DNA from: Bacillota bacterium
GTDB taxonomy: Bacteria; Bacillota; Clostridia; Peptostreptococcales; Anaerovoracaceae
Assembly (NCBI GenBank): GCA_017619985.1
Contig: JAFZRG010000131.1
Coordinates: forward strand, 1-10,970
Length of the DNA: 10,970 nucleotides
Direction: 5' to 3'
Under the pieces are notes generated by a model that was not told the DNA's origin, made no database searches, and was given only the letters and a program-made list of their open reading frames with translations. Of this stretch, positions 1-6,740 are shown one piece after another (the first letter of the stretch is position 1; every line of letters begins with the position of its first letter). A program made the translations under genes and the position numbers.

Positions 1-261
1 CAGATACGCCAGCGGCGCACCTCCTATCGCGCGGCCGATCAGGACCGCTGCGACGCCCTTCAGCACGTCGATGAGCAGGGTCACCGCGGCGGCTTTCTTT
101 CCGTAGACCCGCAGCATGTTCGTCGTGCCCGGGTTGCCGCTTCCCTGCTTGCGGATATCGCCGTCCCTGCCGCCGAGCGCGCGGCTCACGAGGATGGCCG
201 GCGAGATGTTGCCGAGAAAATAGGCAGCGATGCAGGCCGTGATCGTCCAGACGTTAGTCAT
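1..261 (-). CDS. plsY: Acyl-phosphate:glycerol-3-phosphate acyltransferase PlsY (partial, N-terminal 87 residues)
   Basis: PlsY is a polytopic membrane enzyme that moves the acyl group from acyl-phosphate to glycerol-3-phosphate, the first acylation in phosphatidic acid synthesis. The 87 visible codons begin MTNVWTITAC, followed by a first hydrophobic segment (about residues 4-26), the family's conserved loop GSGNPGTTN (residues 40-48) with R51 and G54 after it, and a second hydrophobic segment (about 57-77) containing the typical LLIDVLKG. The rest of the gene lies beyond position 1. The start ATG (259-261) overlaps the der stop codon: the eight bases ATGACTAA serve both genes, so translation is probably coupled. 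A purine-rich GGGGAGAAGG lies just upstream inside der. The order der-plsY is common in Firmicutes. I am confident of the family; the start is well supported by the overlap and the Shine-Dalgarno sequence. Confidence 0.93.
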   Translation of the reverse strand, partial: MTNVWTITACIAAYFLGNISPAILVSRALGGRDGDIRKQGSGNPGTTNMLRVYGKKAAAVTLLIDVLKGVAAVLIGRAIGGAPLAYL

Positions 262-1582
262 CGTCCTTCTCCCCTTTCTCGCGGAACACGAACTTGATGG
301 AGGTCCCCGCGAAGCTGTAAGCGTCGCGGATCTTGTTCTCCAGGTATCTGGAATACGAGAAATGCATCAGTTCGCGGTCGTTCACCTGGAACGAGAACAG
401 AGGCGGCTTGACGCCTACCTGGGTCACGTAGTAGATCTTCAGGCGCCTGCCCTTGTCGCTGGGCGGGTTGTTCATCATCATGGCGTCCTGGATCAGGTTG
501 TTCAGCTGACCCGTAGAAACGCGCATGGCCCGCATCTCCGCGACGGATCTCGCGGTCTCGAGGACCTGCGGCAGCCGCTGGCCCTTCAGCGCGGACGTGA
601 ACAGCACCGGCGCGTAGCTCATGAAGACCAGTTCGCCCTTCACCTTGCGCTCATAGTCGCGCATGGTATTCGTCTCCTTCGCTACCAGGTCCCACTTGTT
701 CACCACGACGACGATGCCCTTGCCGGCCTCGTGCGCGATCCCTGCGATCTTCTTATCCTGTTCGGTCACGCCTTCCGTGGCGTCGATGACGAGCAGCGCC
801 ACGTCGCAGCGTTCGATGGCCGCCACGGCGCGCACGACGGAGAACTTCTCCACGTCGTCCGTCACCTTGCTGCGGCGGCGGATGCCCGCGGTGTCGATCA
901 GGGTGTATTTCACGCCGTCCTTTTCGAAAGGCGTGTCGATGGAGTCCCGCGTGGTGCCCGCGATGTCGCTGACGATGACCCTCTCCTCGCCCACGAACGC
1001 GTTGACGATGGAGGACTTGCCCACGTTGGGCTTGCCGATGATGGCGATCTTGATGTCGTCCTCTTCCTCTTCGGCTTCGGATCTCTCCGGAAAACGCGCG
1101 ACGATCTCGTCGAGAAGGTCGCCGAGGCCGAGCTGGTTCGTGGAAGAGATGGCGATGGGTTCTCCCAGGCCGAGCTCATAGAAATCATAGTAATGGTCAG
1201 GCATCTTCGGCGTATCGATCTTGTTCGCGACGAGGATCACGTCCTTGCCCTTGCGGCGCAGCATGGCGGCGACTTCTTCGTCCGCCGTGGTCAGGCCGTC
1301 GCGCCCGTCCACGAGGAACAGGATGACGTCCGCCATGTCCATGGCGAGTTCCGCCTGCATGCGCATCTGCGCCGGGATGACTTCCTTGGAGTCCGGTTCG
1401 ATGCCGCCGGTGTCGATCACGAAGAAATGATGACCCGTCCATTCCGCTTCCGCGATGATCCTGTCACGGGTCACGCCGGGCGTGTCTTCCACGATGGAGA
1501 TGCGCCTTCCGACGACTTTATTGAAGAACGTGGATTTGCCCACGTTGGGGCGTCCCACGATGGCTACGATAGGTTTGCTCAT
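254..1582 (-). CDS. der: Ribosome assembly GTPase Der (EngA)
   Basis: Der is the double-GTPase that acts in the cytoplasm in late assembly of the 50S ribosomal subunit. At 442 residues it has the usual length. GTPase domain 1 shows the P-loop GRPNVGKS (10-17), TPGVTRDR (34-41), DTGG (57-60) and NKID (120-123). A short acidic linker (about 169-176) leads to GTPase domain 2, with GKPNVGKS (183-190), AGTTRDS (208-214), DTAG (230-233), NKWD (295-298) and TSALKG (329-334). A KH-like domain fills about 350-436 and the protein ends in a charged tail. The ATG is preceded by GGAAAGAGG at suitable distance and by an extended -10 promoter about 32 bases upstream. The stop overlaps plsY by 8 bases, so the two form an operon. 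All nucleotide-binding motifs are intact. Confidence 0.98.
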   Translation of the reverse strand: MSKPIVAIVGRPNVGKSTFFNKVVGRRISIVEDTPGVTRDRIIAEAEWTGHHFFVIDTGGIEPDSKEVIPAQMRMQAELAMDMADVILFLVDGRDGLTTADEEVAAMLRRKGKDVILVANKIDTPKMPDHYYDFYELGLGEPIAISSTNQLGLGDLLDEIVARFPERSEAEEEEDDIKIAIIGKPNVGKSSIVNAFVGEERVIVSDIAGTTRDSIDTPFEKDGVKYTLIDTAGIRRRSKVTDDVEKFSVVRAVAAIERCDVALLVIDATEGVTEQDKKIAGIAHEAGKGIVVVVNKWDLVAKETNTMRDYERKVKGELVFMSYAPVLFTSALKGQRLPQVLETARSVAEMRAMRVSTGQLNNLIQDAMMMNNPPSDKGRRLKIYYVTQVGVKPPLFSFQVNDRELMHFSYSRYLENKIRDAYSFAGTSIKFVFREKGEKDDD

Positions 1583-1613
1583 GTCTTACCTCTTTCCTGG
1601 ACTTAACCAGATA

Positions 1614-1642
1614 ATTATACCATAAGATGCAATTCAGAGAAA
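1614..1642 (-). promoter_or_regulatory. Promoter of der-plsY (extended -10)
   Basis: Read leftward, a perfect -10 hexamer TATAAT (1614-1619) is preceded by the extended element TGG (1620-1622). The -35 position with 17-bp spacing (1637-1642) reads TTTCTC, a poor match, as is common for extended -10 promoters. Predicted transcription start is about 1607, giving a leader of about 25 bases with a good ribosome binding site. This is prediction from sequence only. Confidence 0.65.
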
Positions 1643-1644
1643 AC

Positions 1645-1673
1645 AAGACATCGTCCCTCTTTTGTGGTATACT
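1645..1673 (+). promoter_or_regulatory. Promoter of the zinc-ribbon membrane protein gene (possibly also trkA)
   Basis: Read rightward, -35 AAGACA (1645-1650) and -10 TATACT (1668-1673) are separated by exactly 17 bp, and the -10 has an upstream TGG (1665-1667) extension. Transcription would start near 1680, which makes the in-frame ATG at 1682 practically leaderless and favours the ATG at 1706. It is divergent to the der promoter, with only about 48 bp between the two -10 elements. Confidence 0.65.
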
Positions 1674-1693
1674 GACTAATAATGATTTCCGCA

Positions 1694-1700
1694 GAGGAGG
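1694..1700 (+). promoter_or_regulatory. Ribosome binding site that decides the start at 1706
   Basis: GAGGAGG lies 5 bases before the ATG at 1706. An in-frame ATG at 1682 has no such site and would start at the predicted transcription start, so 1706 is taken as the true start codon. Confidence 0.75.
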
Positions 1701-1705
1701 CTAAA

Positions 1706-2356
1706 ATGGCGAAACAGAAAGAATCTCTGGAGATGTATCTCACAGAGGAACAGATCGAATATATCAAATCCCTGCCGGAAGAAGAGCGCCAGGCGGAGAC
1801 GGAGAAGCTGCTGGGCATCAAGCGCTTCGACAACGGCGCGGTCGACCTCACGACCATCCCCGGCAAAAAAGGCGATTTCTTCCGCAGAAAGCAGCTGATC
1901 CTGAACCCGGAGAGCATCCGCGACGAGGAAGGCCTGTTCGAGAAGCGGCTTTCCGACGACAACTACTTCGAAGCTACATGCCCGTTCTGCGGCACGACGG
2001 CGGAGCACGAAGGAAAGCGCTACAAGTACTCCAAGAAGACGAAGACCATGATCGCCAGAGATGCGGTCCTCATGGTGCTGATCGGCCTTCTTGTCGCGCT
2101 GCGTGTCCTGAACGTGATCATCGCGCTCGTCGCGATCACGCTGGTCACCATGGATCTGTCCACGCACGCGCGCCGCAAGATGTACTACTCCGTCACCTGC
2201 AGAAAGTGCGGCGCCCACTTCCCGCTGGATCAGGAAGAACTCGAAAAGCTGAAGGCGGAACTGGCTGCCAAAGCGGAGATGGAGAACGTGAAAGACCAGG
2301 CGGAAGAACTGGCGGAACATTACGAGAAAGCAAACCGTACAAACGAAGAAGAATAG
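1706..2356 (+). CDS. Membrane protein of unknown function with two split CxxC pairs (putative zinc ribbon)
   Basis: I do not recognise this 216-residue protein as a named family. The N-terminal 90 residues are charged and soluble (a helical Glu/Lys-rich stretch around 5-40). A CPFC pair follows (C92, C95), then a basic segment (about 102-117). A hydrophobic stretch (about 119-150), probably a helical hairpin, leads to a second pair CRKC (C165, C168) and a Glu/Lys/Ala-rich C-terminal helix (about 173-212) that could form a coiled coil. If the hydrophobic stretch is a two-helix hairpin, both Cys pairs lie on the same side of the membrane and could bind one zinc ion as a zinc ribbon interrupted by the membrane insert; that is inference. 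The start is set by GAGGAGG at 1694-1700. It lies 43 bases before trkA in the same direction, with a GC-rich hairpin between, so it may or may not be cotranscribed with the potassium genes. Confidence 0.8.
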   Translation: MAKQKESLEMYLTEEQIEYIKSLPEEERQAETEKLLGIKRFDNGAVDLTTIPGKKGDFFRRKQLILNPESIRDEEGLFEKRLSDDNYFEATCPFCGTTAEHEGKRYKYSKKTKTMIARDAVLMVLIGLLVALRVLNVIIALVAITLVTMDLSTHARRKMYYSVTCRKCGAHFPLDQEELEKLKAELAAKAEMENVKDQAEELAEHYEKANRTNEEE

Positions 2357-2360
2357 AGAC

Positions 2361-2381
2361 CGGGCGGCTTCGTGCCGCCCG
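2361..2381 (+). terminator. GC-rich hairpin between the zinc-ribbon gene and trkA (weak terminator or leader structure)
   Basis: A perfect 8-bp stem, CGGGCGGC (2361-2368) with GCCGCCCG (2374-2381), closes a 5-base loop TTCGT. No T-run follows, so it is not a standard intrinsic terminator. It ends only 18 bases before the trkA ATG and could instead influence mRNA stability or trkA translation. The hairpin itself is certain from the sequence; its role is open. Confidence 0.45.
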
Positions 2382-2399
2382 CAGTGATTATTGAAAGCA

Positions 2400-3743
2400 A
2401 TGAAAGTAGCAATCGTAGGAGCCGGAAAGCTGGGCCTCGCCATCACGGAAGCCCTGCTCGGCGGCGGAAATGAGATAACACTGATCGACAAGGACGAAAG
2501 TCTCATCCAGAAAGTCAGCAGCCGTTACGACATCCTGACCGTCGCGGCGAACGCCAAGCGCGTGGATGTCATGGAAGAGCTGAAGATCTGGGAGTACGAC
2601 CTTCTGATCGCGGCGACGGATCAGGATGACCGCAACATCGTCATCTGCAGCTTCGCCAAGGAACTGGGCTGCCCGCAGACCATCGCGCGGGTGCGTTCCC
2701 CGGAGCACGTGGAGCAGCTGGACTTCATCATGAAGACGCAGCGCATCGACCACATCGTCAACCCGGACCTCGCCTGCGCGCAGGAGATCTACAAGTATCT
2801 GACGGAAAAGTACACGCTGAAGGACGGACAGTTCCTGGCGGACGGGGTCACGATCCTGGAATTCAAGATCGACAAGATCCCTGCCCTCATCGACACGCAG
2901 GTGCGCGACATGCCGGCCCATCTGCCCAACGTCCTGATCGCGGCGGTCTCGCGCGGCGGCAAGATCATCGTGCCCAACGGCAGCACGAAGCTGCTGGCGG
3001 GCGATACGCTGTACATCCTCGGTCAGGAACAGCACATCACCGAGATCAGCAAGAGAGTCCACGAAAACAAGGTCTATACGGACCTGAAGCGCGTCATGAT
3101 CGCCGGCGGCGGCAAGACGGGCTATTTCCTGGCGAAGATGCTGAACGATTTCGGCGCGGCCGTCAAGATCATCGAGATGGACCGCGCACGCTGCGAATGG
3201 CTGTCCGCCAGACTGAACGGCGTGCTGGTACTGCACGGAGACGCGACGGATACGAGCCTGCTGCGCGACGAGAACATGGACGACATGGATGCCTTCGTTG
3301 CCGCGACGGGTTTCGACGAGGAGAACCTGCTGCTGTCCCTGACGGCGAAGCAGCACAACATCGAGGAAGTCGTGGCGAAGGTGAGCCGCAAGAACTACGC
3401 GTCCCTGACGGAGACGCTGGGCGTGTCCATGATCATCAATCCCGTGGACATGTGTGCCTCGAACATCCTGCGCTTCATCCAGAAAGACGGCATCGTCATC
3501 TTCTCCCAGCTCATCCAGGGCCAGGCGGAATTCATCGAAGTCTGGGCTGAGCGCGGCATGCCTCTCACGGAGAGGACCCTGCTCGATCTGGACATCCCCG
3601 AAGGCGTCATCATCGCGGCGATCCACCGCGGCGACGACGTGATCATCCCGTCCGGACGCACGAAGGTCCAGATCGGAGACCGGGTCATCATCCTGTCCCT
3701 GCTGTCCGCCGTGCCTAAACTGGAAGGTCTTCTGAAACACTGA
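2400..3743 (+). CDS. trkA: Trk potassium uptake regulatory subunit TrkA
   Basis: TrkA is the cytoplasmic nucleotide-binding subunit that gates the membrane channel TrkH. The 447-residue product has the full two-lobed architecture. RCK_N domain 1 carries GAGKLG (7-12) with D30 at the end of the second strand (LIDKD), and the first RCK_C domain is at about 140-220. RCK_N domain 2 carries GGGKTG (236-241) with E259, and the second RCK_C domain is at about 365-445. Both dinucleotide-binding loops fit GxGxxG, and an acidic residue after each suggests NAD(H) binding; RCK_C domains of some Firmicutes bind cyclic di-AMP, which cannot be judged here. I chose the ATG at 2400 because the protein then begins MKVAIVGAG as is typical; an in-frame TTG at 2391 is possible. 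Neither start has a clear Shine-Dalgarno sequence. Two bases separate its stop from the first trkH gene. Confidence 0.95.
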   Translation: MKVAIVGAGKLGLAITEALLGGGNEITLIDKDESLIQKVSSRYDILTVAANAKRVDVMEELKIWEYDLLIAATDQDDRNIVICSFAKELGCPQTIARVRSPEHVEQLDFIMKTQRIDHIVNPDLACAQEIYKYLTEKYTLKDGQFLADGVTILEFKIDKIPALIDTQVRDMPAHLPNVLIAAVSRGGKIIVPNGSTKLLAGDTLYILGQEQHITEISKRVHENKVYTDLKRVMIAGGGKTGYFLAKMLNDFGAAVKIIEMDRARCEWLSARLNGVLVLHGDATDTSLLRDENMDDMDAFVAATGFDEENLLLSLTAKQHNIEEVVAKVSRKNYASLTETLGVSMIINPVDMCASNILRFIQKDGIVIFSQLIQGQAEFIEVWAERGMPLTERTLLDLDIPEGVIIAAIHRGDDVIIPSGRTKVQIGDRVIILSLLSAVPKLEGLLKH

Positions 3744-3745
3744 TC

Positions 3746-5212
3746 ATGCTTCTTAACCGGAAACTTATCGCAAAAGTACTCAGCGCCGTAGCGTCCGTCG
3801 TGGGAGCCGCCATGCTCCTGCCCGCTGCGGTGTCTGCCGTTTATAAAGAGTGGGACGTGTTCCGCATCTTCCTGCTGTGCAGCCTGCCGGTCATCCTGGT
3901 TGGCCAGATCGTGCTGCGCGCGATCCCGAGCCAGAAGTCGGAAGACCTGCGCATGCGGGACGGATTCTTCATCGTCGGCGTCAGCTGGCTGGCGATGTCG
4001 CTGATCGGTGCCCTGCCCTTCGTGCTGTCCGGCGCCATCCCGAGTCTCGCGGACGCGTATTTCGAGACCGCTTCCGGTTTTACGACGACCGGGTCGACCA
4101 TCCTGACGGAGATCGAACATCTGCCCAGGGGTATCCTGTTCTGGCGCTCGTTCACCCACTGGCTGGGCGGCATGGGCGTGCTGGTGCTCACCATCGCGAT
4201 CCTGCCCAAACTCGGCATCGGCGGCCAGAAGATCATGCGGGCGGAAACGACGGGCCCGACCATGGACAAGATCAGCTTTACGGTCAACGATACAGCCAAG
4301 ACGCTGTACAAGATCTATCTGGTGTTCACCCTGCTCGAGACGCTGTTCCTCTGCCTCGGCGGCCTCAGCCTGTACGACGCGCTGCTGCACACGTTCGGCA
4401 CCGTCGGCACCGGCGGCTTCTCCAGCTACAACGCCAGCATCGGTGCGTTCAACAGCGGTTACGTCGACTGGGTCATCGGTTTCTTCATGATGATGTGCGG
4501 CGTCAACTTCAGCCTGTACAGCAACGTCTACAAGAAGACGCCGTGGAAGATCTTCAAGGACGTGGAATTCCGCGTCTACGTGGGCATCATCTGCGGATCG
4601 ACCGCCTTCATCACGGCCATGCTGCTCATCCACCGCTTCTACGGAACGTTTCTGGAAGCCCTGCGCTACGCGTTCTTCCAGGTCAGTTCCATCATGACCA
4701 CGACAGGCTACGGCACGACGGACTTCGATCTGTGGCCCCTGCCCTGCCGCTTCGTGCTGTTCATGCTCATGCTGGTCGGCGGCTGTGCCGGATCCACCGG
4801 CGGCGGCATGAAAGTGATCCGCGCCATCCTGATCTACAAACTGGTGCGCCGCGGCGTGTTCCGCAAGCTGCACCCCAGAGCCGTATCCCCGATCAAGGTC
4901 GGCGATACGACCATCTCCGCGGAGACCATGTCCGGCGTCACGGGCTTCGTGATCCTGTTCCTGTTCACCACCGTGATCTCCACCGCGCTGATCTCCCTGG
5001 AAGGCGTCAGCCTGACGACCGCCCTTTCGAGCGTCGTCGCCTGCCTTTCCAACATCGGGCCGGGCTTCGAAGCCGTCGGTCCGACGCAGAACTTCGCCTT
5101 TTATTCCGCTCCCGCGAAACTGCTGCTGTCGGTCCTCATGATCGCCGGCAGACTGGAGCTGTTCACCATACTCCTGCTGTTTACCCCGGTATACTGGAAC
5201 CGTAAGAAATGA
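3746..5212 (+). CDS. trkH: Trk potassium uptake channel subunit TrkH, copy 1
   Basis: TrkH forms the membrane pore for potassium (and some sodium) entry. The 488-residue protein has the usual length and the fourfold repeat of helix-pore loop-helix. The filter loops are TTTG (113-116), GTGGF (221-225), TTTGYG (318-323) and NIGPGF (436-441), each with the expected glycine. The intramembrane gating segment GGCAGSTGGGMKVIR (345-359) and the conserved arginine of AGRLELF (R469) are present. It starts 2 bases after the trkA stop, with no obvious ribosome binding site at normal spacing (GGAAGG lies too far upstream at 3722-3727), which points to translational coupling with trkA. Its stop overlaps the second trkH gene as ATGA. 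This copy has the canonical pore loops and is the more conventional of the pair. Confidence 0.95.
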   Translation: MLLNRKLIAKVLSAVASVVGAAMLLPAAVSAVYKEWDVFRIFLLCSLPVILVGQIVLRAIPSQKSEDLRMRDGFFIVGVSWLAMSLIGALPFVLSGAIPSLADAYFETASGFTTTGSTILTEIEHLPRGILFWRSFTHWLGGMGVLVLTIAILPKLGIGGQKIMRAETTGPTMDKISFTVNDTAKTLYKIYLVFTLLETLFLCLGGLSLYDALLHTFGTVGTGGFSSYNASIGAFNSGYVDWVIGFFMMMCGVNFSLYSNVYKKTPWKIFKDVEFRVYVGIICGSTAFITAMLLIHRFYGTFLEALRYAFFQVSSIMTTTGYGTTDFDLWPLPCRFVLFMLMLVGGCAGSTGGGMKVIRAILIYKLVRRGVFRKLHPRAVSPIKVGDTTISAETMSGVTGFVILFLFTTVISTALISLEGVSLTTALSSVVACLSNIGPGFEAVGPTQNFAFYSAPAKLLLSVLMIAGRLELFTILLLFTPVYWNRKK

Positions 5213-6675
5213 TCCTGCACACCAAGAGCATCGCAAGAATACTGGGTCATCTGATGATCATCACAGGGCTCGCCATGACCGTGCCCCTGATCCTTGCTGC
5301 CCTCGGCGGCAATCCGCAGATCATCACGGGATTCCTCGTCCCGGCCGCATTTTCGCTGGCGCTGGGCGGTGCGCTGTCCGTCGTCTACCGCGACGCGGAC
5401 CGCAGCATCACGATGAAGGACGGCATGATCCTGACCGTGCTGGCCTGGTTCCTGATCTCCTGCTTCGGCGCCATGCCCTACCTGCTGACCGGGGTCACGC
5501 ATTCGCCCATCTCCGCCCTGTTCGAATCGATCTCGTCGTATACGACGACGGGCGCCACGATCCTGACGAACGTCAGCGGACTGCCGCGCTCCATCCTGTT
5601 CTGGCGGTCGTTCTCGCAGTGGCTGGGCGGCATCGGCATCCTGGTGCTGCTGCACAGTCTCATCCCCGCCTCGTTCGAACAGCAGAGCTCCATCCTTTCG
5701 ACGGAGACGGAAGCCATCAATACGGACAACATCTCGTTCAGCAGACGCAGCACCGCGAAGCTGATCTACCTGTTCTACATTGCCATGTCCGGCGCGCAGG
5801 TGCTGCTCCTGAAGTTCTGCGGCCTGAACTGGTACGATTCGTTCATCTTCAGCTTCGGGACTTCCGCTTCCGGAGGCTTGAACAACTACAGCGACGGCCT
5901 GCTGCACCTGGCGAATCCCGCGGCGGAAGCGGTCCTCGCGCTGTTCATGCTGCTGTCTTGCGTCAATTTCGCACTTTACGTGCGGCTGCTGCGCGGCGAC
6001 ACCGATAAGGTCCACGGCAATACGGAGCTGAACGCCTACTGCGGCATCGCTGTCGCGGGCGTCATCCTGGTGACCCTGGATCTGTTCGTCCACCACATCT
6101 ATACCGATCTGGCGGAGTCCCTGCGCTTCGGCGGGTTCCAGGCGATCTCCTTCCTGACGACGACGGGCCTTTCCAGCGCGGATTTCAACGCCTGGCCGTC
6201 GTTCTCCAAAATGGTGCTGACCATCCTGAGCTTTATCGGGGGCTGTTCGTCGTCCACGGGCGGCGCCTTGAAGGTGATCCGCATCGTGATCCTGTCCAAG
6301 ATGATCTGGCGAAGCTTCACGACGCGCATCCATCCCAACGCGGTCGTGACGATCAAGACGAACGGCAGACCCGTCCCGTCCAACATCGCGAACAAAGCTG
6401 TCGCCTATACGCTGATCTTCTTCGTGCTGTTCCTGTCGGGCACGTTCCTGCTGACGTTCGACGCGGCGGCGGATTTCCAGTCCGCGTTCACCGCCTCCGG
6501 CGCCATGCTGTGCAACATCGGGACCGGTGCGGGCGTCATGGGCATGTTCGCGGAATACCACATGTTCGGACAGTTCTCGCAACTCGTCATGTGCTTCCTG
6601 ATGCTGGCCGGCCGCCTCGAGATCTACGCCGTACTGCTGCCCTTCTCCAGAAGCTTCTGGAGGGAAAAGATCTGA
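5209..6675 (+). CDS. Trk potassium uptake channel subunit TrkH, copy 2 (diverged paralogue)
   Basis: This is a second TrkH-family protein, also 488 residues, and it aligns along its whole length with the upstream copy. Pore loops are TTTG (112-115), ASGGL (220-224), TTTGLS (317-322) and NIGTGAG (436-442). The gating segment GGCSSSTGGALKVIR (344-358) and R469 of AGRLEIY are conserved. Filter glycines are kept, but the second loop has SGGLNN where copy 1 has the family-like TGGFSS, and loops 3 and 4 also differ, so conductance or ion preference may differ. The ATG lies inside the previous stop (ATGA, 5209-5212), so the two genes are probably translated in coupled fashion. The two are clearly diverged paralogues rather than a recent duplicate. 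TrkH works as a dimer on a TrkA ring, so a heterodimer is plausible but is inference. Confidence 0.93.
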   Translation: MILHTKSIARILGHLMIITGLAMTVPLILAALGGNPQIITGFLVPAAFSLALGGALSVVYRDADRSITMKDGMILTVLAWFLISCFGAMPYLLTGVTHSPISALFESISSYTTTGATILTNVSGLPRSILFWRSFSQWLGGIGILVLLHSLIPASFEQQSSILSTETEAINTDNISFSRRSTAKLIYLFYIAMSGAQVLLLKFCGLNWYDSFIFSFGTSASGGLNNYSDGLLHLANPAAEAVLALFMLLSCVNFALYVRLLRGDTDKVHGNTELNAYCGIAVAGVILVTLDLFVHHIYTDLAESLRFGGFQAISFLTTTGLSSADFNAWPSFSKMVLTILSFIGGCSSSTGGALKVIRIVILSKMIWRSFTTRIHPNAVVTIKTNGRPVPSNIANKAVAYTLIFFVLFLSGTFLLTFDAAADFQSAFTASGAMLCNIGTGAGVMGMFAEYHMFGQFSQLVMCFLMLAGRLEIYAVLLPFSRSFWREKI

Positions 6676-6685
6676 CGGATTTCTG

Positions 6686-6713
6686 TTGAAAATGCCCGCA
6701 GGGGTGATAAAAT
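6686..6713 (+). promoter_or_regulatory. Promoter of the CBS-ACT protein gene
   Basis: -35 TTGAAA (6686-6691) and -10 TAAAAT (6708-6713) are separated by 16 bp, and TGA (6705-6707) gives an extended -10. It lies 11 bases after the trkH copy 2 stop codon and about 27 bases before the next start codon, so the CBS-ACT gene can be expressed separately from the trk genes. No terminator is visible after trkH copy 2, so read-through is also likely. Confidence 0.7.
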
Positions 6714-6740
6714 TAAGGGTAGTACAGAAAGGAGCATTCT

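Noticed and set aside
230..1606. Long open frame (458 codons) on the strand opposite der
   Set aside because: It mirrors der, has no ribosome binding site and gives a His/Arg/Asp-rich low-complexity protein typical of antisense frames in GC-rich DNA.
1682..1705. Upstream ATG extending the zinc-ribbon protein by 8 residues
   Set aside because: It lies at the predicted transcription start and lacks a ribosome binding site, whereas the ATG at 1706 has GAGGAGG at 5 bases.
2388..3740. 450-codon open frame antisense to trkA
   Set aside because: It covers almost exactly the trkA gene on the other strand and has no recognisable domain; codon bias of trkA explains it.
3395..6582. Two long leftward open frames (613 and 493 codons) antisense to the trk genes
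   Set aside because: Compositionally biased products rich in Gln, Arg, Asp and His without domains, lying opposite well-supported membrane protein genes.
6692..6704. CCCGCAGGG palindrome in the CBS-ACT promoter spacer as an operator
   Set aside because: Only a 3-bp arm on each side; too short to support a binding site.
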